From positions 15,596,827 through 15,660,826 of the forward strand of contig CM038051.1 in NCBI GenBank assembly GCA_021397845.1: DNA of 64,000 nt. The letters run 5' to 3'. The notes under the pieces were generated by a model, which worked only from the letters and a program-made list of their open reading frames with translations, searched no databases and was not told the DNA's origin. Below are positions 22,024-33,865 of the stretch, piece by piece; position 1 is the first letter of the stretch; the number at the start of each line of letters is the position of its first letter. The position numbers were made by a program, and so were the translations under genes. The DNA is from Areca catechu. Its lineage: Eukaryota; Streptophyta; Magnoliopsida; Arecales; Arecaceae.

Positions 22024-24098
22024 GTAAGATTTCTATGTCCCATTTTTCCTTCTGATACCTTCTTCAAGAGAATCGAGGTTAGATTTCTATGTCCCTTCTT
22101 TTCTTCTGATACCTTGGAATTTTTTTATATTGTAATCTCCAATCTTCTTTCCCCACAACTTAGATAAACTTTTCATAAACTTTACCATGCTGATGGAGTT
22201 GTACCCTGCCAATGTAAATATGCGACACATAATATCAGCAAGAACGCATGTTTCCAACCACTAATTTCGGTCTCGTTCGATCCATTACAAATGACACGGA
22301 CCTATCATCGCTTGTAGTCTGATATCATCTTCAGTTCTACGCCCACCATTATTTGATCCTTGGTTGAACCATTCCAAAACATGGTTAGGAACATTTGATT
22401 TGTACATTTCTATTTCCTTTTGTGTAACAAAGGGCATTGTCTGTTAATCTTTGGAATTAACGTAGCCATCCCTTTGGCCTTCAGTATTGTCTGTACTCGG
22501 TGGTAACAGAGCAAAAAGATACAATTAAAGCCTGTAATATTAGTGAAAGCCACTGCAAAAACCTTGCTTTGCTGCCTGAAATTAGATGCACAAAGGAAGA
22601 ATATTTTATAGCTCCCTCTGTGAGTCACCATTCCTTGTAGGCTTTTTATAACAATGGTAGGTTGCAGCGTATGCTCCGCTTGTTATTATTCCGGTAGATT
22701 TTCCCATTCGCTACTTGACTAAAAACCCCTTCCAATTTTAAACACCACAAGGCTATTTTCCTACTTCGATGCATTTCTCCGCTAGAAATAGTAGCAAATT
22801 AAAGTGAGGATGATGCGATCATCAAGACCATCTCCACCTTGTGAGTATGGGACATTTAGTCACCGGACCTATGTTTCCTTTTCTATGGTTGGCGCCTCGC
22901 TTATACCTTACGGCCCATTGGCCACCCTTCTAATTGTTCAACATTTATGTTATTTCTGAAACGTTTCCCATGATAGTAAAGAAGTCAAAATTTCCAGCGT
23001 CCACGTACAGCAAGAAGTACTGAACTGAACCATGCCCAAAGTTTGTAGCCTTTTAGTTAGAGGAGCAATCAAGTCAAACCGAGCCGGGATTTTCGATTCA
23101 AAATACTTAAAGTTCGAAGTTTGACTCGGAACTAATTTGATCTTTATTATTTAAACTCGAACACGATTCTATAATAATAATAAAAATAATAAAAAATAAT
23201 ATTCGAGATTGATTTAAATATGAATCAAATCATACACGAGCTTGGATTTGAGCTCAAACCCGGGGGCCTTGGTCACAAATAAAAAATATAATTAAAATAA
23301 AATATTATATATATATATAATGAATTGGGTTTTTTTTTTTTTTTTGTATCAATTTATATTTTAAAAATCTGATTTTGATTTGGAATAATTTTATTTTAGA
23401 TCTTGATAATATTAGTCATATAGCTGTTTAGATCATTTGCCAGAATTAGTGCTAAAGCCGTTAGGCATAAGTTATTGATGACAATCGGGAGAATACAGAG
23501 GATTTTATTTTTCTTTCCCTAGGACTTTTCCTTCATTCCTATCAGATTTATCCTTTAGTTAGATATTTGATTCATTTAGATTCTTATTACTTCAAGTCAT
23601 GTTTGAACCCAAGTTGTTGGGAATGCGCAATAATTTCTACACCAAGTTTTCAATAGTTAGATATTTGATTCATTTAGATTCTTGTTACTCCACGTCCTGT
23701 CTAATCCCAAGTAAGGTAAGTATACTCCATCGGTAAGCTTCGGAGTCGAATATTGGACTTTCCGAGCTCAATTAGAAAAATTATTCAAATTACTCGTTCT
23801 TGATGGTAAGCGGGTCAAAATCAAGTTTGAATGCGAGCTCATTTACATTACACCACTCCTGCTTTTAATACAACCAACGAGCCATGTGGGTGGCGGGCTT
23901 CCAACTCCAACGTTCACTGGACCGTTGGGTCGGTATTGTCATTAAACTTCGTGACGAAGGGACTAAATGCTATCCATCCATCTATGTGACTTGCTGTTGC
24001 CTATCAGTTTGAATTTTGAAATTATTCTTTGAGATTTGTGCTCTTTTGTAACCTCCAACGCTGCCTATTTATTCTCCTCTCTTCTTTCATTTCGGTAG
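22024..24098 (+). other. Putative 5'-UTR intron of the ICR gene
   Basis: GTAAGA donor at 22024, acceptor TTTCGGTAG ending 24098. Contents are AT-rich with no coding frames; an (AATA)n-type tract lies at about 23170-23205 and a poly-T tract at 23328-23346. The donor region is tandemly duplicated: GAGGTAAGATTTCTATGTCC at 22021 and GAGGTTAGATTTCTATGTCC at 22075. Confidence 0.45.
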
Positions 24099-24143
24099 TT
24101 TTGAAGGGAGGAGCCTTCCAAGCTTGAAGGTCGAGATCAAGCA

Positions 24144-25579
24144 ATGCCGAGTTCGAGGTAAAGATTGGTTCATTGTCGTCGATCATGCAACCATGAACTT
24201 AAAATCATGTGATGAATCTGAATCGATGATCATTTGTTCGGAACAGAGGGTCGGAGATGCCGCAGCGGCAATCGCCGCGGGCGCCGCTTCATCTGAAGAC
24301 CACTGCCTGCTCCGAAGCCAATGGCGTTCACCGCCACAGCGTGGATCGAAGTCCGAAGCTGGAGGATCGCCGCTCGCCTCGCGGCCCCCTTCATGAGGTA
24401 AACTCGCTACGACTCCATCGGTACCGTTTGTTCTCTGCTTAATCTCCAACTCATCTAAGCTAAAGCTTTTTTCATGATATGTAGAAGAAGAGGGGCACCC
24501 GGGTGGGGGATTTAGAGACGAAGTTCCGCCGAGCCCAGGAGGAGCTCAAGAAGCTAAGGGAGCAGCTGGCCTCCACCGAGTCTGCCAAGAAGGAAGCCCA
24601 GGAAGCACTCGAGGAGGCCAAGAGGCGAATCCCGGCCGTCGCCACCACTCCCCGGAACTTGGATGATGAAGAGAAGCCTCCTCTTCACTTGAAAGAAGAG
24701 ACCGAGACTACCAATCCATGTTTGGATCCTCTAGAGAAGAGCGAGCAAAATGTGGAGAGGGAATTGCAGGAGCTCAGATCCGAGGAGGAGAGCATCAACT
24801 CCACTGCCGCTGATGTGTTTGAAGTAGTCTGGCCGGCTCCCGTCCCAGCCGAGCCAGTTAACACAGACAATGAGGTTGGGAATGACAATGGGAAGGCATT
24901 GAATGAGCTGGAAGAGGAAGAGACGAAGGCAATGAACGAGAAAGATGGTGAGACCGAGATGACTGCAACGGAGAAACACGAACTAGAGGAAGAAGAGAGC
25001 AAGCCTATGGAGATCGCCGAGAGCCCAGAGGTATTGGAACTCAAGGCCAAGCTATTAGAGAAGGATAAGGAACTGGAGAATTTGTTTGCGGAGAATGAGA
25101 GCCTGAAGAAGCAGGCAGGGGAAGTTTCGGAGAATGTCATGGCGGCCGCGAGAGCTCAAGAAGAGCAGCTGGGAGCGAAGCTGGGCTCGGTGGAGGAGGA
25201 GCTGAGGGAGAGCCAGGCGAAGGTGGTGATTCTGGGGGAGCAGATGGAGACGCTGGAGGAGACGAGGGCGGCGCTGGAGGCAGAGATGAAGCGGATGAGG
25301 GTGCAGTCGGAGCAGTGGCGGAAGGCGGCCGAGGCGGCAGCGGCTGTGCTGGCGGCCGGGGCGGGGCCGGGGGCGGAGATGATGGGGGCAAGAAGGATGG
25401 CGGAGCGGTGTGGGTCCGTGGACAAACAGCTTGGTGCCAGCGGCGGGGGATTCGCGGGATGGGGATCGCTGCTGATGGGCGGGGAGATGGACGAAGAGGG
25501 AATCGGTGGAGGGAAGAGGAGGGGGTCCGGAATTCGAATGTTTGGAGATCTGTGGAAGAAGAAGGGCCACCAGAAATAG
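24144..25579 (+). CDS. ICR: Interactor of constitutive active ROPs (ICR/RIP) family protein
   Basis: Coding exons 24144-24157, 24247-24397 and 24485-25579 join in phase to a 419-residue protein. The N-terminus MPSSRGSEMPQRQSPRAPLH and the blocks DRSPKLEDRRSPRG and KKRGTRVGDLETKF are the family's conserved opening. An acidic, coiled-coil middle follows. Near residues 331-337 is QWRKAAE, the family motif needed for binding active ROP GTPases, and the protein ends GDLWKKKGHQK, as family members do. Known: ICR/RIP proteins are plant-specific scaffolds that link GTP-bound ROPs at the plasma membrane or microtubules to exocyst and kinesin partners in polarity and wall patterning. Which paralogue this is was not determined. 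All splice sites are GT-AG. No disabling mutation is seen. Confidence 0.93.
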
Positions 25580-26440
25580 AGGACATGGAATAAGACTCGT
25601 GGAAGGAAGGGAAGGGGAATGGATTTTGGAGGTCCATCAACCCTTTGGATCAATCCTCTCCTCTTTTTCTCTTTGGCTTTCTTATTATTTTGTTTGGTAC
25701 TGTAATTGTTGTATTGCTTCAGCTATTGTTGCTTAGGGCACGGCCAACCCGCCAAGTTGTTTTGGCATATAACTAGAATTGGCTTTGAGAGTTCTGGGAG
25801 ATTGAATTAGTTTGGGCTGTGTTGCTGATCTCTATACTAGTTTAGGTAATGGAATTGCTGCTGGAAGAGATGAGAATCTCTGGTTCTGGGAGTGCTGGAG
25901 GGATGAGAGTGGGGGGGGAGAGAGATGGGAGTGGGTAGGGGTGGTGGGCCATTGGACAGGTTTGCCACCACCGAAGTCTGGTGCTGCCGCTGCCGCTGCC
26001 GAGTGCTGCCTGGTGCCTGGAAAGGCTGGGTTTGAGGGGATAGCTGGTGCCAGAGCTTTTGCATGGTCCGTCTTGCAGGAATCCTGTCATCACTGCTATG
26101 TGATTTTGTTCCCAAATGGCTGCAGATTGGAGTATGGTCGGGGAGGAGCAAGATCTTCAAAAAGACCCACCGGGCCTTGGCTCTAACTAAGGTTGATAAC
26201 GTTGCTACTTGCTCGGCCAAATGAAGAAGAAAAAATTCTGGTGATCGCATTGCCGACTTGCTTGCTCCTTTATGAATGCTGTAATCAGCTCCTGGTCTTT
26301 GTGAGGTGTTCTGTACATTTTGTCGGTTTCTTAAGTTCGTGGAGGTACAAAGAGCCATGGAATCATGATATATCTCCTCTCTAACCGGGAAAAATAAAAA
26401 AATAAAAAAAAGCAATGGAATACGTCCAACGGACCTGGGA
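25580..26440 (+). other. 3' UTR and downstream flank of the ICR gene
   Basis: Sequence from the stop codon to the first SINE. T-rich sequence at 25660-25735, including TACTGTAATTGTTGTATTG, looks like a plant polyadenylation region, so the transcript probably ends by about 25740. The rest (to 26400) contains open frames on both strands without recognisable domains and ends in an A-rich tract. Confidence 0.5.
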
Positions 26441-26457
26441 AAGCTACCCTTGTTTTG

Positions 26458-26814
26458 TTAATTTATTTATTTTTTTTTGTTTTTTTGTTTGTTTTTCTTT
26501 TTTTTTTTTTGTTCAAAGGAGAAAGAAAGGAGATAAATTTCGGTGTAGCCATCCCTGCAGGTTTCACTTCGTCAGGTAATATTCGATTTTTCGTAGTCTC
26601 TTCTCATCTAATGATGAATACATCAATCTGACATCATTACTTTGTCGATCAGTAGAACATGGATAAAGGAGGAAATCCTGATCTCTTACTCATGTTGCAG
26701 GATCTAGTAAAATTTTTGGATTTAATCGAGCCATCCACGAGATCATATCTCGAATTCATAATCTCTTAATAACGAGACAAGGTCTCCACCAAATGAATTA
26801 CCATCTTAATGATA
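26458..26814 (-). mobile_element. tRNA-derived SINE, copy 1
   Basis: A poly-T head at about 26460-26512 on the plus strand is the 3' poly-A tail of a minus-strand SINE. Its body aligns with the better preserved copy at 27669-28067 (TAAATTTCGGTGTAG, GATCAGTAGAAC, TTTAATCGAG). A 17-bp target duplication flanks it: AAGCTACCCTTGTTTTG at 26441-26457 and AAGCTATCCTTATTTTG at 26815-26831 (two mismatches). The A and B boxes near the right end have decayed. Confidence 0.85.
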
Positions 26815-26831
26815 AAGCTATCCTTATTTTG

Positions 26832-27654
26832 CAATACACTTTTTTAGCCCGTGGGATAGGTTTCTGCCATGTGACTTATCAGCCCTTGGGCTATAACGCG
26901 GATCCATAAGGGACAGAAGGAAGAGAGATGAGAAAGATTCAACAATGACAATATCCTTTGGTTCTCGAAATGGCTAGGTTTTCTATGAAAAAAATGGAAG
27001 TTTTCGAAATGGCTATCATTAGTAATCTTATTGACATGATGGCCATTATGACAAGATAAGTGCCATATAACAAAGGAAACCTTTAGTGACTTTCATAATG
27101 TTTTAAAAGCCCCATTATTCTGAACCTCAGGGATTCGAGTTGATTTTTGAATGTAATTTACACAAGGAACTTGGTCTCTGCTACCACCTAGTTCTACTAA
27201 TAGTGTACTGGTCGAGACGGTATATGAGCTTGGCCGAGTCGTCGATGCATTTTGAGTTGCACGGGGCTCAGAGAACGTGGACAAGTTGGCCGGATTTATG
27301 TAACCAATAGTCCTTTCTCACCTTGGAATTGGTCGTAATGCAACAAGGGAAATTGAAATAGAGATAAACTTCCCAGTTAGATATTATGATGATACTTTAC
27401 TGAGTACCTTCTTGAGCATCAAACGCTTAGAAATGTCTTCGGTAGTCCATGAATTAAAGTTGGTCTTAGCTCCCAGAAACTATTAACCGAGCTGTCCTGA
27501 GCTCGACTCAGGAGTGTAGGAGCTGGAACATATTAGGTTGAGTGCTGTGAGATCAGGCCCGTAGACGGCATGGCCCAGCCCGCCTGATGTACACGCTCCT
27601 TGTACCATCTCTGCTTCTCTAATGTTTACATTGTTGTTGCAGAACCTACGTATT
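26832..27654. other. Unassigned intergenic DNA between the two SINEs
   Basis: No gene or element boundary was recognised. Moderately AT-rich, no long open frames beyond chance. Confidence 0.35.
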
Positions 27655-27668
27655 TATCACTCATTTGT

Positions 27669-27717
<49 letters not shown>

Positions 27718-28067
27718 GGAAAAGGGATAGGATAAATAAATTTCGATGTAGTTAACCCTCCATCCCACCTGGTAATGTTCGATACAAAGTGCTCAGATTC
27801 GCGCAGCCTCTCTCCATCTAATGGTGAGTACGTCAACCTGACATCACCTCTCTCCACATAATGGTGAGTACGTCAACCTGATGCCACTAAGATGCCGATC
27901 AGTAGATCGGGGATAAAGGGGAAGATCTTGACCTCTCACTCATGCCAACTCTCGCGGGTCCCAGAAAAATTCTGGATTTAATCGAGTCACCCGGGGATCA
28001 TGCTTCGAACCCACGATCTAGTGGTAGCGAGACAATGCCTCTACCAACCGGGCTACCATCTTAGCGG
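27669..28067 (-). mobile_element. tRNA-derived SINE, copy 2, with pol III promoter boxes
   Basis: On the minus strand the element starts at about 28067. An A-box-like GGTAGCCCGGTTGGTAGAGG (28038-28057) is followed by a B box GGGTTCGAAGC (28002-28012), and the element ends in a run of about 45 A (27669-27713, read as T on the plus strand). The A box differs little from the tRNA consensus TAGCTCAGTTGGTAGAGC. The TSD is TATCACTCATTTGT (27655-27668) and TATCACTCATTCGT (28068-28081). The body holds a tandem duplication of about 42 bp (CACCTCTCTCCATCTAATGG type), seen at about 27806-27890. It could be an Au-like or palm-specific SINE family; the name was not determined. Confidence 0.9.
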
Positions 28068-28081
28068 TATCACTCATTCGT

Positions 28082-28783
28082 TTGCTCCTGAAATTTCCTA
28101 GTCACATCTCGCTTTATCATTTCTCTCTTTCCCCATAGATCCTTACTGATGGGACATCAACAAGAAAAAAATATTTTTTAACTAATTCTCTTGATATTTT
28201 TTCAGCTAAAATAGTGTACTTAAGATTAATGGGAACCTTGGAATGAAGCCCACCAAACCCTTGAAGACAAAGACCGAATCATGAGCCGACTCATGAAAGA
28301 AGGCCGCCAGTCCCTTGAGTCGACTCAATCCAGATTAAGATCAACTTCAAGCATGCCCAAGTCAAAGCCCAAGCAAGTCAAGATACCACCTTTTGAAGCC
28401 CATGACGCCACCTCTTGTAAGCCCATTTTATTCTTCACATGCGATACATTTTGGGAGACATGAGAAACAACACATCAAGCATTTTGAGGGGAAGCATAGG
28501 ACCACTCTTCACTCACCCAACAACCCCCCAACCAACTTGCCATGTGGGATGCCATATCACATGATACCTAGGGCTCCACATCAGTAATTAGAAGCCATGT
28601 CAAAGCCACCTAGGTGCCACATAGCAAGTTGTTACAACCTCTTACCTAGAAGTTGTTTTTTGTTGCAACTATGTAACTAAAGGAATTGGATTTAACTAGA
28701 AATGGTTAGCTAACCTAACTCCACCTCCCCTCCTCACTTTGGACGACCCCTAAGGCTATAAATAAGGTCCAAGGCTCCCATTG
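28082..28783. repeat. LTR-like sequence interrupted by a solo LTR, left part
   Basis: Ends with TATAAATAAGGTCC at 28757-28770 and CTCCCATTGTAAGG, after which a solo LTR has inserted. The sequence resumes at 30033 with CATTCAATGTATGAA. A TATA box followed about 25 bp later by a leader resembles the U3/R junction of another LTR. Its outer ends were not located. Confidence 0.45.
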
Positions 28784-28788
28784 TAAGG

Positions 28789-30027
28789 TGATGTGGCCAG
28801 AACGCTGACGTGGCACGAGGCAGCGGACGTGGAGTCCCCATTAGACGCCACGACAAGCTTTCAACATGAGCGCCCTTGCCGAGCTGAGCTCCCCTGAAGC
28901 AATACCTCTGCTCGTCGAAGGCAAGCTCCGTCCTCCGCCAGGTCCGTTCCCACAAGCTTGGAACACCTAGGCCAGAGCCGAGTCCGAGTTCCCGCCTAAG
29001 GCAGACCCCTCGAGATTGAGCCCTGTGGTTAGGAGCCAAGCTCAGCCTCCTCCGCCACAAGGCGCCCCTCCGAGCTCAGGTCCCCTGGACTGGGTGGCAC
29101 CCCGGCACCGAGCTCGTCTGAGGTCGGGCCCCGTGGTCAGGAGTCGAGCTCAGCCTCCTCCACCATGAGGCGCCCCTCCGTGACCGAGCTCGGTCCGCCT
29201 CCGTCCTGCCGAGCAGCACCCAGGCGAGTCTACTGCAGATAGGCCCTGCCTCTCCAGCTCGGCCCCCTGTTCAAGCCAATATGCTGGTCGCCAAGGGAGC
29301 CCTACCTCTCCTCCAAGGACAGTGGCGACGCTCCCGAGGGCCGTACGACACCAACCATGCCGCAATTAAGGCGCCATACCTTCCGCCGATCTATCGTACA
29401 ACCGGAGAAAAGACCCTACCGGAGAGCACAGATCCCAAGACCGGTGGCCCGCCGATCGAGACCCTGACAGACTCCTAGGAGAGGGATAAGCGAAAGGAAT
29501 GTCAGAAATCTACGGAGGCTTCCCCGACTGTCACAACAAGAGAGATGTCCCGTCCACGTCACGGTACCTCGCCACACGCGACAGCAGGGGGAGATCCCGA
29601 AGCAAACCAAGGTAGAAACTCCCGCAAAAAAACTAAGCAAAAAGGTATCGGCATCTAACCTCAAGAAGAGAGATTCATATCATACTCTCAATTGAAGAGA
29701 GGAACCAGAGCGACACAAGGGAAGAAGGCCAGAGAGGAGGGCAAGACCACCTCGGCCAACACCATTCCCAGCTCGTCCTCATCTTCCACTCATACTATAT
29801 TCACTCCTCCTAGCGTGGAGCTCATCCAGAGGGGCTCGACCAGGAGGATATGTTCCCCTGGATCATCCTGACTTGACCGTCAGAGTGCCCCCGCCGGAAT
29901 CCTCGGCCCGGGTCACTGACGTTGCTTCCTTGCAGGTCCAGAGCCACCGGAGGCGTTACCAGGCAGGCGAACGCGATCCACCTGATGCTATCAGCAGCTA
30001 CGGGCCACGACGATCCGGGCGGCAACA
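28789..30027 (+). mobile_element. Solo LTR (1,239 bp) with TAAGG target duplication
   Basis: Starts TGATGTGGCC and ends CGGGCGGCAACA; TAAGG flanks it at 28784-28788 and 30028-30032. Its ends, and a 3' segment (for example GGGGCTCGACCAGGAGGAT and CCCCCGCCGGAA), match the LTRs at 3496-4250 and 11799-13489, so it is a diverged member of the same family. An internal GAGCTCAGCCTCCTCC phrase is repeated, a weaker echo of the 117-bp array. No internal region remains. Confidence 0.92.
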
Positions 30028-30032
30028 TAAGG

Positions 30033-32445
30033 CATTCAATGTATGAAATATTTTGAGAATTAATGAAGGTTTTCTTCTTGTTGAGTTCTATCTTGAGTTC
30101 TTCTTGTATTGAGTGATTTAGTTCTTCTAGTTTGAGTGATTTAGTCCTTTAAGTTGGAGTGTTTAAATTCATGTTTGAGAAGGGAGTGAGAGATCCTTTG
30201 AGTGCTTGAAAGGTGGAGTGCTCCTTGCTTGATCCAAGATCCAATCATCATTCCTTGAAGGCGTCGGTTTCTACTTCCTTGTTTTTCCTTTCTTCTTCTG
30301 CTTGTTTCCATTCTAATTTTGAATTCTCCTTCCATGCCCAATCTCTGATTTGATGCAGATTTTTTCTGATTTTCCAAGTCCAAGATGAAGGTCTCCAAGC
30401 CAAGGATCATGGCCAAGGTGATTCATAAAAGTAGGGAGTGCTAGTCTTATGGTTTAGACCTCAATCCTTGAGTGAAGAGAGCTCCTTCTTCTATCAAATA
30501 ATTATCCATCATTATTGGTAGGAAAACTCTTCCTAAACTTCATTATATATGATCATTTGAAGGTTAACTTGCCCTAGTAGTGATGGTTTCCTTGCCATGA
30601 AGATCCTAATCTCTATTTTGAACTAGATCTACATTTCGGATATTATAATTTAGATCAACTAGTCTCCTTATGAAGATTCTTTTCTTGGATTAATTTAGAC
30701 CATTTATTTGATAATTAATTGCTCAAGTTTGCTTGCTGGTTAGCTTGCTAAAACTCTCCATTCATCATTTTATTTTCGTCCCCCATCACTTACTTCCGCC
30801 ATATTAGAACCAACGTATGATGCTGATCTATATTTCTTGTCACATCATCATAACTTAAACACAAAAACTATTCAACTCAAACCTAGCAATCCACGACTCA
30901 AGGTAAATGGCTTATTACTCATGATGCATTGCCTTGCGAGTATATAGAGGTGGCAATGCTTAATCATTTAGCTTGCTCCTACTTGTCGTAGATCATGTTA
31001 TATTACCCGGTCAAGTCTGAATCTAAATTTTTGATATGTTTGGATGGTTAGACTGAAAATCTTATAGAATTTAAGGCTAGTACAATCCACGATATCATAA
31101 GATTGCAGGCCGGGCCAGACTAAGCAAGGAATAGCTTTGGGGTGAGCCAATCTAAATCTCTTGGGAAAAAAAAAAGTACTACGAGATATTTTTTTGGGAT
31201 AGCTCATCTTGAATTTATTTCTGGATATTTATGAATACAGGCATAGTCTAGCTTGTAAATCTATAATTTTGTTGTTTGTATCGGTCCAATACATAAATCT
31301 TATCAAATTTTTAGCCTGATTATCGAAACAGGCTCTTAATAAGTAGGTTGCGTATAGATTGATAAGTTTTTAATCTATTTTGCATCTTATCCGATCCATT
31401 TACCAATCCTACAAGTATACAAGATATCTAACTTTTAATTAGATCAATATAAATATATAACATAATAATTTTAATAAAAATGGTAGGATATAATTAGAGC
31501 AACTAAAAATTCAAATTTAATAGTTACTAAGTGCAGAAACTAACAATAATTTTATACTAGAAACCTGTTCACAAAAATTTAGCTTTAACAGCTTTCCAAA
31601 TATTCACTATAATCAAAGAAAGAAAACCCATAAAACAGTTTCTAATAACTATATTAAGAAAGTAAGAACCGGTTGCTAGCGTATGCTAAAAGTTCTACTC
31701 CTACGTCTAGTCATTGTTTGACATAGTTAGTTCGCTAAATCCTATAGGTGAGCTAGTTGAGGCACTCTTTATTTATTGAGCCATTAAATTCATTATTTGG
31801 TAAGTATGTAAGGCAAACTTATTATATTTTATCAGAAAAAAAATAGTATGATAAAATAATATTTGGTATGCTCAAATAATCATACTTATAAAAATAAAAT
31901 AATAATTTGTATTTTAACACAATTAATGAGATTACGGTCATATTTATATCATATCCACTTTTTTTAAAAAACATATACATTCGTATCATGTCATGGTGCC
32001 AAAAAAAACTATATCATATTAAGCCATATTTATGCCATGTCCAGCTATCAGGTTGAGTTAGATAAAATCAGCGATAATAAAACTGTGTACAGAATGGATG
32101 GAGTCTGTTTGGAGGTAAATTTGAAATCAAATTAATTTAAATCTGTTTTTTAAAATAAAAATGAAAATAAAAATCGAATCGATCGCACATCAAAATCAAA
32201 ATTTGATTCAGTTCGATTAAAGCTCAATAGATCGAGCTCAACGCATTAGACTAAATCTAAAAATAAAAAAAATATTTTACATAAAAAAATAAAAAAATAA
32301 AAAATTGAAAATATATAGACATGAATTAATTTCCTGGAAATTCAAATCGAAATCAAAGTGATTTTAAACTGAGTTTTTTTTCAAACAAATAATATATACC
32401 AAACTAAAGATACTGGTCCGATCGGGCTCGTAGTTTAGACAGGCT
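30033..32445. other. LTR-like right part, then unassigned AT-rich DNA
   Basis: From 30033 to about 30560 a T-rich leader-like sequence continues the element interrupted by the solo LTR (repeated TTGAGTGATTTAGT at about 30110-30145). From 30560 to 32445 the DNA is AT-rich with no recognisable gene. An A-rich region at 32150-32310 may be a decayed MITE ending TTTCAAACAAA. Confidence 0.35.
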
Positions 32446-32639
32446 TAACCTAGAGAGTAATTCTTTGTGCACTGCGTGCGGTGCAGTAAATTCAACATAG
32501 CCCATATCGTATTTTTTTATTGGTCCAAATATATTCGCGATGGCATGATGGGATGGGAGCTGAGTGTGACTAGCATTAATTACCGTTCAGCTTTTATTTG
32601 AATTTTTTGTCAAGACCAAAATATCCTGAAATAGTATTA

Positions 32640-33215
32640 TGACATCATAGTTCAAAAACTCTGACATCATAGTTCAAAACCTACGATACCCTAGTTCAAA
32701 AATGACCTGAAACAGTATTACGATATCATAGTTCAAAACCTACGACATCATAGTTCAAAACCTACGACATCCTAGTTCAAAAATGACCTGAAACAGCATT
32801 ACGACATCATAGTTCAAAACCTACAATATTCTAGTTCAAAACCTACGATACCCTAGTTCAAAAATAATAACCATGTAAAAAATATGAAATAGTATTACGA
32901 CATCCTAGTTCAAAAGCTACGACACCCTAGTTCAAAACCTATGACACCCGAGTTCAAAAATCACCTGAAACAGTATTACGACATCTTAGTTTAAATCCTA
33001 CAACATCCTAGTTCAAAACCTACGACATCCTGGTTCAAAACCTACGGCATCCTAGTTCAAAAATGACTTGAAACAGTATTACGACATCTTAGTTCAAAAC
33101 CTACGACATCCTAGTTCAAAAATGACAACCATTCAGAAGTATGAAACAGTATTACGACATCCGAGTTCAAAAACTACGACACCTTAGTTCAAAAACTACG
33201 ACATCCGAATTCGAG
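32640..33215. repeat. Internal array with ACGACATCCTAGTTCAAAA core
   Basis: About two dozen short units of CTACGACATCCTAGTTCAAAA and variants, interspersed with TGACCTGAAACAGTATTACG. The same core forms the arrays in the 12.5-kb MULE downstream (42800-53100), which links the two elements to one family. Confidence 0.88.
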
Positions 33216-33321
33216 CAACATGACAAAAAAAAGCTAGAGGGAAGGATATTTTGGTCTGGATAAAAATTTTAAATAAAAGCTAAATGATAATTAATGATAG
33301 TCATGTTCAGTTCCCGTCCCG

Positions 33322-33760
33322 TTAGAGATGGCAACGGGTCTGGTCATTCAGAATCCATACCCGCCCTGCTAAAAAAATTATCCGTTCCATACCCGTCCCA
33401 TACCAGTCCCGGGTTGGATTGGGTTGAGAATAAAAAATCACATGTGGATCGGGTCGGGTCGGGTATATCCTGTCTCATAAAATTTAGTTTATTTAAAAGC
33501 TAAACGAGTCGGGTCGGATCGGATATATCTGTCCCATATCTAATTTACTTAAATATTTTATAAATATAATTTTTTTTATATATAAACGGGTCGGGTTCGA
33601 ATCGAGATATAGTACTATCTGTATCCGATCCGAATTCGAATCGAATTTTTTATATATAATTCATATCAATTTATAAATTAAACAGATCAAATTTTATCCA
33701 TTCTATTAGGATGGAGTAGGCCCGGATATCTATCCAATCAATAAAAATTATTATTCCTAT
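33322..33760. mobile_element. hAT-like MITE nested in the right TIR
   Basis: Begins AGAGATGGCAACGGGTCTGG and carries repeated GGTCGGGTCGGGT phrases, as hAT-type MITEs do. It splits the right TIR of the small MULE: TIR sequence stops near 33321 and resumes near 33765 with AGATAGATCAATAAAAAATT. The 3' boundary and TSD could not be fixed, so the end is approximate. Confidence 0.6.
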
Positions 33761-33865
33761 ATCTTATGATGTTACAGGAGATAGATCAATAAAAAATTAT
33801 GATGCGGGTCATGCTGAGCTTTCTGTATCGCATGCGATGCGCGAAGAATTTTTTCGTAACCTAGA

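Larger units (their letters stand above)
32455..33856. mobile_element. Small Mutator-like element (1.4 kb) with 9-bp TSD
   Basis: The 9-bp duplication TAACCTAGA lies at 32446-32454 and 33857-33865. The left end GAGTAATTCTTTGTGCACTG pairs with the reverse complement of the right end (CGAAAAAATTCTTCGCGCAT). Inner TIR parts also pair: TTAATTACCGTTCAGCTTTT near 32577 with the complement of AAGCTAAATGATAATTAAT near 33280. The right TIR is split by a nested element (about 33322-33760). The interior is a tandem array with no gene. Long TIRs and a 9-bp TSD identify the Mutator superfamily. It ends about 290 bp upstream of the CacyBP start codon. Confidence 0.9.

Noticed and set aside
25055..25653. 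Several long minus-strand frames of 150-170 codons
   Set aside because: Shadows of the GC-rich ICR exon; composition is Ser/Pro/Leu as expected from reading the reverse strand.
28281..28587. Two overlapping 60-codon frames upstream of the solo LTR
   Set aside because: No domain, no codon structure beyond chance; within LTR-like sequence.
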